Shown: one piece after another, positions 15,892 through 22,645 of the stretch | How the letters are laid out: each line of letters opens with the position of its first letter | Position numbering within the stretch: the first letter of the stretch is position 1 | NCBI RefSeq assembly: GCF_021474425.1 | Contig: NZ_JAKEIP010000074.1 | Span: 1 to 34,516, forward strand | Reading direction: 5' to 3' | Length of the DNA: 34,516 nt | From: Streptomyces muensis | GTDB taxonomy: Bacteria > Actinomycetota > Actinomycetes > Streptomycetales > Streptomycetaceae | Made by a program: the position numbers and the translations under genes | The notes under the pieces: model-generated | Seen by the model: the letters and a program-made list of their open reading frames with translations, nothing else | Told to the model about the DNA's origin: nothing | The model's database searches: none

Positions 15892-16356
15892 ATGTACTCG
15901 ACGCGGGTCTCCTGGCATGTGAACGCCTCACGCGAGGCCGTCTACCGGGCGCTGCTGGACGCGGACGCCGTCGAGAAGTGGCGGGTGCCGGACGGCATGA
16001 CCGGGCATGTGCACGCGTTCGAGGGGCGGGAGGGCGGGGCGTTCCGGGTCTCGCTCACCTATGACCTGCCCACGGGCACCGGGAAGTCGGACGCGCACAC
16101 CGACACCTACCACGGCCGCTTCGTGAAGCTCGTGCCGGACGAACAGGTCGTCGAGGAGGTCGAGTTCGAGACCGACGACCCCGAACTGCGCGGCACCATG
16201 ACGATGACCACCACCCTCACCGAAGCCGACGGCGGCACGGACGTGCTCGTCGTGCACGAGGGAATCCCCGATGTCGTGCCCGCCGCGGACAACGAGACGG
16301 GCACCCGCATGGCGCTGGCCAACCTCGCCCGGCTCGTCGAGTCCGCGTCCCGCTGA
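15892..16356 (+). CDS. SRPBCC/AHSA1-like family protein
   Basis: A 154-residue START-like (SRPBCC) protein. It begins STRVSWHVNASREAVYRALLDADAVEKWRVPDGMTGHVHAFEGREGGAFRVSLTY, the typical AHSA1 pattern: early beta strand, then 'P/A-R-E-x-V-Y-x-A-L' helix, then W-R-V-P-x-G. It ends in GIPDVVPAADNETGTRMALANLARLVE, the long C-terminal helix covering the ligand cavity. Such proteins bind small hydrophobic ligands or act as co-chaperone-like factors; no specific role can be assigned. It is probably transcribed from its own leaderless promoter. Confidence 0.88.
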   Translation: MYSTRVSWHVNASREAVYRALLDADAVEKWRVPDGMTGHVHAFEGREGGAFRVSLTYDLPTGTGKSDAHTDTYHGRFVKLVPDEQVVEEVEFETDDPELRGTMTMTTTLTEADGGTDVLVVHEGIPDVVPAADNETGTRMALANLARLVESASR

Positions 16357-16401
16357 TCACCTCGCATTGCGTGATCTTTGCCTGGGGTTCGCCGGGCGTA
16401 C

Positions 16402-16417
16402 GAAAGCGCTCGCTTCC
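16402..16417. promoter_or_regulatory. Inverted repeat just upstream of PPK2
   Basis: GAAAGCG and CGCTTCC flank CT, with 6 of 7 pairs complementary, 10 bases before the PPK2 ATG. It shares GAAAGCGCT with the site upstream of GH115. It may be an operator or chance; the confidence is low. Confidence 0.3.
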
Positions 16418-16427
16418 ATGCTGATGT

Positions 16428-17303
16428 ATGGACAACGAACTGCTGTCAGGGCTGCGCGTCGACTACACCGACCAGGACGACCCCGTACTGGTCCGGCCGG
16501 ACGGCAGCCCCGTGGACACCTGGCGGGAGAACTACCCCTACGAGCAGCGCATGGAGCGCCCCGAGTACGAGTGGCACAAGCGGCTCCAGCAGATCGAACT
16601 GCTGAAGCTCCAGAGCTGGATCAAGGAGTCCGGCCGCCGGCTCGTCGTCGTCTTCGAGGGGCGGGACGCGGCCGGCAAGGGCGGCACGATCAAACGCTTC
16701 ACCGAGCATCTCAACCCGCGCGGCGCCCGGGTCGTGGCGCTGGAGAAGCCGACCGAGCGTGAGCGCGGACAGTGGTACTTCCAGCGCTACGTCGAGCATC
16801 TGCCGACCGCCGGCGAGATCGTGCTGTTCGACCGGTCCTGGTACAACCGGGCCGGAGTGGAGCGGGTGATGGGCTTCTGCACCGACGACGAGTACCGGCG
16901 CTTCATGCGGCAGGCGCCCGCCTTCGAGCGGATGCTGGTGGACGACGGCGTCGACCTGGTCAAGTTCTGGTTCTCGGTGTCCCAGGGCGAGCAGCGCACC
17001 CGCTTCACCATCCGCCAGGTCGACCCCGTACGGCAGTGGAAGCTCAGCCCCATGGACCTGGCCTCCCTGGACCGCTGGGAGGACTACACCGCCGCCAAGG
17101 TCGCCATGTTCCACGAGACCGACACCGAGCACGCGCCCTGGACCGTGGTGAAGAGCAACGACAAGAAGCGGGCCCGCGTCGAGGCCATGCGCAGCGTGCT
17201 GGCCCGCTTCGACTACTCCGACAAGGACGAGGAGGTCGTCGGCGTCCCCGACCCCCGGATCGTCGGCGCGGCGGCGGGCCTGCTGGAGGCGGGGGAGGAC
17301 TGA
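16428..17303 (+). CDS. ppk2: Polyphosphate kinase 2 (PPK2)
   Basis: A 291-residue PPK2-family kinase, which transfers phosphate between inorganic polyphosphate and nucleoside (di)phosphates. The Walker A loop is FEGRDAAGKGGTIKRF, followed by EKPTERERGQWYFQRYVEHLP (lid/substrate module), the Walker B region VLFDRSWYNRAGVERVMGFC, and VKFWFSVSQGEQRTRF. MDLASLDRWEDYTAAKVAMF and WTVVKSNDKKRARVEAMR are further conserved blocks. A single PPK2 domain of this length is typical of class I enzymes, which mostly use nucleoside diphosphates. The ATG at 16428 gives the usual 40-residue acidic leader. It has no obvious operon partner. Confidence 0.94.
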   Translation: MDNELLSGLRVDYTDQDDPVLVRPDGSPVDTWRENYPYEQRMERPEYEWHKRLQQIELLKLQSWIKESGRRLVVVFEGRDAAGKGGTIKRFTEHLNPRGARVVALEKPTERERGQWYFQRYVEHLPTAGEIVLFDRSWYNRAGVERVMGFCTDDEYRRFMRQAPAFERMLVDDGVDLVKFWFSVSQGEQRTRFTIRQVDPVRQWKLSPMDLASLDRWEDYTAAKVAMFHETDTEHAPWTVVKSNDKKRARVEAMRSVLARFDYSDKDEEVVGVPDPRIVGAAAGLLEAGED

Positions 17304-17333
17304 CCAACGCGGGGGCCCGGCGGGGACGGCAGT

Positions 17334-17717
17334 CTAGCCGCGCGGCAACACCGTGACGCGACGGAAGTTGCACTCGCCCCCTGCCGTGCGCCCGGCCGGG
17401 GAGGGACGGTTCTGATGAGCCTTGAGGGCGGCGCTGACCAGGCTCATCAGCAGATCGACGTCCGTGTCGCAGTCGAGGTGCACGGTCACCCAGTCCGAGC
17501 CGGGGACCAGCCGGATCGCGGTCGACTCCTGGAGATCGTCGTGGAACCGCCCGATGGCCCCCGCCGTCAGGTGCAGGTCCACATCCCGGTCCGAGTGGAA
17601 GTGCACGATCTCGCTGTGGACGGAGCGCAGTGCCCGCCCTGCGCCGCAACTGGCCGAGCCCGAACTGAGGTCGGGCCAGACTTCCAGTTGTTCCATGGCG
17701 CGCTGGGCCAGTGTCAT
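17334..17717 (-). CDS. Luciferase-domain (DUF5519-like) small protein
   Basis: A 127-residue protein resembling the 'luciferase' domain family DUF5519. The pattern is V-H-S-E-I-V-H-F-H-S-D-R-D-V-D-L-H-L-T (a His-rich strand), an IGRFHDDLQ segment, then the characteristic PGSDWVTVHL and a final helix DVDLLMSLVSAALKAHQ. The family is widespread in actinobacteria without a proven activity, and despite the name is not known to emit light. A proline/glycine-rich end (PSPAGRTAGGECNFRRVTVLPRG) follows the domain. It converges with PPK2 (30-base gap). Family call is moderate. Confidence 0.7.
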   Translation of the reverse strand: MTLAQRAMEQLEVWPDLSSGSASCGAGRALRSVHSEIVHFHSDRDVDLHLTAGAIGRFHDDLQESTAIRLVPGSDWVTVHLDCDTDVDLLMSLVSAALKAHQNRPSPAGRTAGGECNFRRVTVLPRG

Positions 17718-17813
17718 GTCCCCATAGTCACCCGATCATCGCCCCGCAACCAGAGGTTGAGCGATTCGTAACCGGTGCGTGAGGTACCTCTCAGCCACCA
17801 CCTGGCCCTGGAC

Positions 17814-18716
17814 CTAGTCCGGCGGCGTCGGGGTGTCGTGCGTCCGGTACATCGCCTGTACGTCCAGCTCCAGCTGGACCGTGGGTCCGACCACCGCGAT
17901 GCCGCGCGCCAGCATGCTGCGCCAGTTCAGGGTGTAGTCCTCCCGGTGCAGCTCCGCCTTGGCCAGCGCCGCGCACCGCAGTTCCTCGCCGTAGCCGCCG
18001 TTGACCGACCCCAGGTAGGTGGTGTCCAGCTCGACGGAGCGGCTGATCCCGTGCATGGTCAGGGAGCCGTGGAGCGTCCACTTGGTTCCGCCGCGGTAGG
18101 CGAACCGTGTACTGGTGAAGTCGATGTAGGGGTAGCGCTCGACGTCCAGGAAGTCGCCGGAACGCAGGTGGTTGTCCCGGGTGTTGTTGCCCGTGGTGAT
18201 GCTCGCGGCCTCGATGCGCACCGACACCCGCGAGGCGGCCATGTCCTGTTCGACGCGTATGCCTCCGGTGAAGCGCTCGAAGCGGCCGTGCACATGGGCC
18301 ATGCCGACGTGCTTGGCGATGAACCGGATCGCCGTGTGCGGCGGGTCGAACAGCCAGGTGCCCGGCGCCGGCAGGTCCAGCTGTCGTCCCGACACCAGCT
18401 GGACCCGCGCCGTGGGGAGCGTCGTACCGCCGACGACGTCCACGGTCTCCTGATGCGGGGTCAGGCCCTCGGCCGTGATCCGCAGGCCGTAGCGGCCCGG
18501 CGGAAGCGCCGCGCAGAACAGCCCGTACGGATCCGTCGTGCCCCGCACCACGACCTCGTGCGAGTCCATCGCCGTCACCGTCACCTCGGCGCCCCGCATC
18601 GGCAGACCCACCGGGTCCACGACCTCGCGGCCCACGCCGCCGGCACCGGACGGCACGGGGAATCCGGCGACGGGCACCCCCCGGGAACGCCGACTCCTGA
18701 GCAGTCCGAGGGGCAT
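17814..18716 (-). CDS. YceI family protein with N-terminal carboxypeptidase-regulatory-like domain
   Basis: A 300-residue protein of two parts. Residues about 30-110 look like a carboxypeptidase-regulatory/transthyretin-like beta-sandwich (DPVGLPMRGAEVTVTAMDSHEVVVRGTTDPYGLFCAALPPGRYGLRITAEGL). From TWLFDPPHTAIRFIAKHVGMAHVHGRFERFTGGIRVE onward it is a complete YceI domain, the lipocalin-like barrel that binds polyisoprenoids or other lipids. There is no signal peptide, unlike many proteobacterial YceI proteins. I prefer the ATG at 18716, which has AAAGG 8 bases upstream; GTG at 18725 and ATG at 18722 are also in frame. It lies 48 bases downstream of maleylacetate reductase on the same strand, so it may be the last gene of the ring-cleavage operon. 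Confidence 0.85.
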   Translation of the reverse strand: MPLGLLRSRRSRGVPVAGFPVPSGAGGVGREVVDPVGLPMRGAEVTVTAMDSHEVVVRGTTDPYGLFCAALPPGRYGLRITAEGLTPHQETVDVVGGTTLPTARVQLVSGRQLDLPAPGTWLFDPPHTAIRFIAKHVGMAHVHGRFERFTGGIRVEQDMAASRVSVRIEAASITTGNNTRDNHLRSGDFLDVERYPYIDFTSTRFAYRGGTKWTLHGSLTMHGISRSVELDTTYLGSVNGGYGEELRCAALAKAELHREDYTLNWRSMLARGIAVVGPTVQLELDVQAMYRTHDTPTPPD

Positions 18717-18764
18717 GACCATCACCTTTCTTCGGGGGGAATGTGGGGGGGGAGGAAAAGGGGC

Positions 18765-19847
18765 TTACGGCAGGGCGGTGCTCGGCGCCGCGCCCTCGTA
18801 CGCCGCCCGCAGCAGGGCGAGCACACCGTCGGCCGTGACCGGGCGCGGATTGGCGTACGCCTGGCCCGCGGTCTGCGCGGCCGCTGTCGCCAAGTCGGCT
18901 TCCGCGAGGCCCAGTTCGGCGAGCGAGCGGGGCGCGCCGAGACGTCCGGCCAGTTCCCACAGGGCCGTCGGCGCGTCGTCGGTGTCCAGGGCACGGGCCA
19001 CGGCGGCGACCGCGGCCGGGGCGGCGGGCGCGTTGTGGGCCAGGGCGTACGGCAGCACCACCGTGTGCGTCTCGGCGTGCGGCAGCCCGAAGGTGCCGCC
19101 CAGCACATGGCACAGCTTGTGGTGCAGGCCCATCGTGGTGGCGCCCAGACAGGACCCGCACAGCCAGGCCCCGTACAGCGCGCGAGCGCGGGCGTCGAGC
19201 GAGGCCGGTTCCCCGGCCACGTCCGCGAGCGCCCGCGCCATCGCCCGTACGCCCTCCTCGGCCATCAGCGCCACCAGCGGCGAGGTGTCCGGGGCGTACA
19301 GGGCCTCGACGGCGTGCGCGAGCGCGTTGACGCCGCTGGTCACGGAGAGCGGAACCGGCAGGGAGAGGGTGAGTTCGGGATCGTAGACCACGCTGCGGGG
19401 CAGCACCTTCGGGTCGCGGCCGGTGCGCTTCACGCCGTGCTCGGTCAGGCCCCAGACGGGTGTCATCTCCGAGCCGGAGTAGGTGGAGGGCACCGCGACC
19501 AGCGGCAGCCCGGTGCGCAGGGCGACGGCCTTGCCCAGCCCGATCGACGAGCCGCCGCCGACCGCCACGCACCCGTCGGCGCCCGCCGCGCGAGCCGCCT
19601 GGACGGCCACGTCGGCGACCTCGACGGGGACGTGCATCCGGGCCCGGTCGTGCACGCCGACGCAGACCGGGCCGAGCGCGTCCGCGACCGCCCGCGCGGT
19701 GTCCGCGCCGCGCTGCCCGCACACCACCAGCACCCGCCGCAGCCCCAGCCGCGCCACCTCGCCCGGCGTCGCCGACACCGCGGCGCCGGCCCGGAAGACC
19801 ACCCGCACGGGCCGTGACTCGTAGGAGAAGTCGAGGGCGTCCGTCAT
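18765..19847 (-). CDS. Maleylacetate reductase
   Basis: A 360-residue iron-containing alcohol dehydrogenase-fold enzyme of the maleylacetate reductase type, reducing maleylacetate to 3-oxoadipate with NAD(P)H. Signatures are FRAGAA at the N-terminus, VLVVCGQRGADTA, the nucleotide loop CVAVGGGSSIGLGKAVALRTGLPLVAVPSTYSGSEMTPVWGLTE, NALAHAVEALYAP (metal/substrate His region) and GLHHKLCHVLGGTFGLPHAETHTVVLPYAL, which distinguishes MARs from other Fe-ADHs. Its start codon overlaps the stop of the dioxygenase gene (ATGA at 19847-19844), so the two are translationally coupled. It completes hydroxyquinol degradation to the beta-ketoadipate pathway; the later thiolase steps are not in the window. Confidence 0.94.
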   Translation of the reverse strand: MTDALDFSYESRPVRVVFRAGAAVSATPGEVARLGLRRVLVVCGQRGADTARAVADALGPVCVGVHDRARMHVPVEVADVAVQAARAAGADGCVAVGGGSSIGLGKAVALRTGLPLVAVPSTYSGSEMTPVWGLTEHGVKRTGRDPKVLPRSVVYDPELTLSLPVPLSVTSGVNALAHAVEALYAPDTSPLVALMAEEGVRAMARALADVAGEPASLDARARALYGAWLCGSCLGATTMGLHHKLCHVLGGTFGLPHAETHTVVLPYALAHNAPAAPAAVAAVARALDTDDAPTALWELAGRLGAPRSLAELGLAEADLATAAAQTAGQAYANPRPVTADGVLALLRAAYEGAAPSTALP

Positions 19848-20707
19848 GACGGCTCCAGCACGAGGTCGAAGCGGGCGTGCCGGAAGGGGTTCGCCACGTC
19901 GAACTCCCGTGCCGCCGAAGGGTCGTCGACCGGGGCGAAGTCGGTGACGAGGCCCGGCTTCACCGCGAACACCGCGTCCGAGTCCAGGTACTCGCTGCCC
20001 GCGACGAAGATGTGCGTGGTGACCGGCGTGTGCCCCGGCGCCGAGGCGATGAAGTGGATGTGCGCGGGCCGGTAGGGGTGCCGTCCGGTGGCCCGCAGCA
20101 TCCCGCCGACCGGCCCGTCCGTCGGGATCGGATACGGGCTCGGCACACACGTACGGAACCAGAACCGCCCCTCGTCGTCCGCGGTGAACAGCCCGCGCCC
20201 GTTGCCCGGCGGCTGTACGTCCGGCCGCTGCACGTCGTAGAAGCCGTTCCCGTCGGCCTGCCACACGTCGACGACCGCGCCCGGCAGCGGGTCGCCGTCC
20301 CGGGACCGCACCCGCCCGCTCACCACGCACGGCTCGCCGCCGCCCACCAGGTCGATGTCCGCGCCGAGCTCGCGTACCGGCGACTCGGTCATGTGGAAGG
20401 GGCCCAGGACCGTGGACTCGGTGGCGCCGGGGCCGTGCCGGTCGTTGATCGTCTCGACGAGCATCGACAGCCCGAGCACGTCCGACAGCAGGATGAACTC
20501 CTGCCGGGTGTCCGTGCACATCCGCCCGGTCGCCGTCAGGAACCCGATCGCCCGCTCCCACTCCTCCTGCGTCAGCCGCGACTCCCGCGCGAAGGCGTGC
20601 AGATGCCTGACCAGCCCGGTCAGCAGCTCCCGCAGCCGCGGGTCCGCCGTGTCCCGCAGACTGGCGACGACCTCGTCGGTGACCGTCTCTGGCGTGTCGC
20701 CGGTCAT
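19844..20707 (-). CDS. Hydroxyquinol 1,2-dioxygenase (intradiol)
   Basis: A 287-residue non-haem Fe(III) intradiol dioxygenase that opens hydroxyquinol (1,2,4-trihydroxybenzene) to maleylacetate. The N-terminal helical dimerisation domain spans about residues 1-100 (ends ATESTVLGPFH). The catalytic beta-domain supplies the iron ligands as Tyr157 (GNGFYDVQ), Tyr192 (PSPYPIPTDGPVG), His216 and His218 (HPYRPAHIHF). The spacing and the PIPTDGPVG loop match hydroxyquinol dioxygenases rather than catechol 1,2-dioxygenases. It lies between the aromatic hydroxylase (39 bases upstream) and maleylacetate reductase (4-base overlap). Substrate is inferred from the neighbours; chlorinated analogues are possible. 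Confidence 0.93.
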   Translation of the reverse strand: MTGDTPETVTDEVVASLRDTADPRLRELLTGLVRHLHAFARESRLTQEEWERAIGFLTATGRMCTDTRQEFILLSDVLGLSMLVETINDRHGPGATESTVLGPFHMTESPVRELGADIDLVGGGEPCVVSGRVRSRDGDPLPGAVVDVWQADGNGFYDVQRPDVQPPGNGRGLFTADDEGRFWFRTCVPSPYPIPTDGPVGGMLRATGRHPYRPAHIHFIASAPGHTPVTTHIFVAGSEYLDSDAVFAVKPGLVTDFAPVDDPSAAREFDVANPFRHARFDLVLEPS

Positions 20708-20746
20708 GTCGGCTCCTTCCCCGGCCCCTGGTTTCGGGCGCCCATC

Positions 20747-22486
20747 TCAACCGTGCCCGAGAATCCGCCGCAGCGCGTCGGTGAGCAGTCGTTCGGCGTC
20801 CTCGGCCGCGTCGGCGTGCCGGAACGCCACATACCCGTCGGGGCGTACGAGGAGGGCGCCGGCATCGGAGATCTCGCCGAGCCGCGCCCAGTCGCCGTAC
20901 GGGTCCTCGTACTCCTGGCCCGGTCCGACGACGACCGTGGCGATGTCGAGGGGCTGGGCCTCGGCGGCCCGCAGCCATGCCTCGCCGCCGATGCCGGTGA
21001 GCAGCGTGAAACGGCCCTTGCCGACGGTGTCGAGGGTGGACAGGGTCCGGGTCCCGGAGGTGATCCAGGCGTGCGGGAGCTTGGCGCCGGGGCGGGAGGT
21101 GGGCTGGTGGTGCAGTTCGGGGTCGTGGTCGAAGCCGGGGTCGGGTGTGCCGTCGGGGACGACCGCTGCGGAGGCGTAGCGCTGGTTGAGGTCGACGCCG
21201 TGCGCGTTGAACTCGTACACCTTGAAGGCGATGGCCTCGCGCAGCGCGGCCCGCTGTCGCGCGGCGGCCTCGGTGGCGTCCTTGCGGGCGGCGATGTTGG
21301 CCCACAGCCGCTCGGGCGTCTGCGGCGAGAGCCCGTCGAGCGCCTCGAAGATCGGGGCGGTCTCGGCGATGGACCGGTTGGCGCGCGTCACGATCTGCTT
21401 GCCGACCGGCGCGCGCTCGACGGTGTAGCTGTCGAGGAGCGCCGGCGAGGCGACCCCGTCCAGCACCAGCTTCAGCTTCCAGGCCAGGTTGTAGGAGTCC
21501 TGGACGGAGGTGTTGGAGCCGAGCCCGTTGGACGGCGGATGCCGGTGCACGGCGTCACCGGCACAGAAGACCCGGCCGTTCGCGTAGGTCTCGGCGTACA
21601 TCTCGTTGACCGTCCACGCCGAGGACGACTTGATCGTCACCGGTATCTCGTCGTCGCCGATCAGCTGCCGTACGACGGACAGCGCGTACTCCTCGGTGAG
21701 GTCGGGGGCGCCCGCGCTCACGTCGTAGCCCCACACGATCAGCCACTCGTTCCAGGGCCGCACACAGCGCACCAGGCCCGCACCGATGCCGCCGACCGTG
21801 GCGCCGGGCGCGAGGACCCAGTACAGGGTGGAGGGCCGATGCGCGGTGTACTTGCTCAGGTCGGCGTCGAAGACGATGTTGATGCTGCCCGCGACACCCA
21901 TCTGCCCGCCCATCGGCAGCCCGGCGTCCTCGGCGACCTTGGACCGGCCGCCGTCGGCGCCGATCAGGTACTTGGCGCGGACGGTGTACTCGTCGCCGCG
22001 CAGCCGGTCCTCGACGGTGACCGTGACGCCGGCCTCGTCCTGCGCGAAGGACTTGTAGACCGTGCTGAACCGGAAGTCGGTGCCCCGGGCGATGGCCGCG
22101 TTCACCAGCACCGGCTCCATCAGGTGCTGCGGCATGTCGCACATGCGGGTCGGGCTGGCGAGCTCGTGCGCGGCCTGGACCAGCGGGTCGTTGCCCCAGG
22201 AACGCACCCGGCCGAGCTCGTCACCGGCCAGACTGGTGCAGAAGGTCGTGTTGCCCATCAGGTGCTGGGGCGTCGCCTTGGCGATCACCTCGTCCTCGAC
22301 GCCGAGATCGCGCAGCACCTCCATGGTCCGCTGGTTGGTGATGTGCGCCCGGGGCGTGTCGGCGAGGCTCGCGTACCGGGTGACGACCATGTTGCGCACG
22401 CCGTAGGTGCTCAGGGCGAGCGCGGCCGACGCGCCCGCCGGGCCGCTCCCCACGATCAGGACGTCGGTCTCGACAACGGTGTGCAC
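20747..22486 (-). CDS. FAD-dependent aromatic (phenol/resorcinol-type) hydroxylase
   Basis: A 579-residue class A flavin monooxygenase of the PheA/TfdB group. The FAD dinucleotide loop is VGSGPAG at residues 12-18, followed by DTPRAHITNQRTMEVLRDLG, typical of TfdB-like enzymes. YLIGADGGRSKVAEDAGL holds the DG motif and FCAGDAVHRHPPSNGLGSNTSVQDSYNLAWKL the GD motif; a thioredoxin-like C-terminal region follows. The GTG at 22486 is preferred because GGAG lies 6 bases before it. With hydroxyquinol dioxygenase and maleylacetate reductase downstream, its likely job is resorcinol to hydroxyquinol. A similar three-enzyme resorcinol set is known from Corynebacterium glutamicum; a phenol or chlorophenol as substrate cannot be excluded. 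Confidence 0.9.
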   Translation of the reverse strand: MHTVVETDVLIVGSGPAGASAALALSTYGVRNMVVTRYASLADTPRAHITNQRTMEVLRDLGVEDEVIAKATPQHLMGNTTFCTSLAGDELGRVRSWGNDPLVQAAHELASPTRMCDMPQHLMEPVLVNAAIARGTDFRFSTVYKSFAQDEAGVTVTVEDRLRGDEYTVRAKYLIGADGGRSKVAEDAGLPMGGQMGVAGSINIVFDADLSKYTAHRPSTLYWVLAPGATVGGIGAGLVRCVRPWNEWLIVWGYDVSAGAPDLTEEYALSVVRQLIGDDEIPVTIKSSSAWTVNEMYAETYANGRVFCAGDAVHRHPPSNGLGSNTSVQDSYNLAWKLKLVLDGVASPALLDSYTVERAPVGKQIVTRANRSIAETAPIFEALDGLSPQTPERLWANIAARKDATEAAARQRAALREAIAFKVYEFNAHGVDLNQRYASAAVVPDGTPDPGFDHDPELHHQPTSRPGAKLPHAWITSGTRTLSTLDTVGKGRFTLLTGIGGEAWLRAAEAQPLDIATVVVGPGQEYEDPYGDWARLGEISDAGALLVRPDGYVAFRHADAAEDAERLLTDALRRILGHG

Positions 22487-22580
22487 GACAAGCTCCAGGA
22501 GATGAGACACGAAGACGAGGCGGGAGACGCGTACGGACCCCGGCCTTTCAAGATCATGGAGCGGCGCGGCCGGTCGTGGG

Positions 22581-22597
22581 TGTCTCAATACGAGACA
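22581..22597. promoter_or_regulatory. TGTCTC-N5-GAGACA inverted repeat, probable bEBP binding site
   Basis: Perfect 6-base arms TGTCTC and GAGACA flank AATAC within the 159-base divergent region between the hydroxylase start and the regulator start. An extra GAGACA half-site lies at 22504-22509, nearer the hydroxylase. A perfect dyad with short spacing would fit a Fis-type helix-turn-helix dimer. Confidence 0.65.
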
Positions 22598-22645
22598 GCC
22601 CGCCGTCGCCGCGCGCGAGACGCCCTCGGTACGGTGAGCAGCGCC

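Noticed and set aside
19877..22645. Long plus-strand extension of the bEBP-like regulator frame
   Set aside because: It runs antisense through the hydroxylase and dioxygenase genes and has no recognisable domain. The regulator starts naturally at the ATG at 22646.
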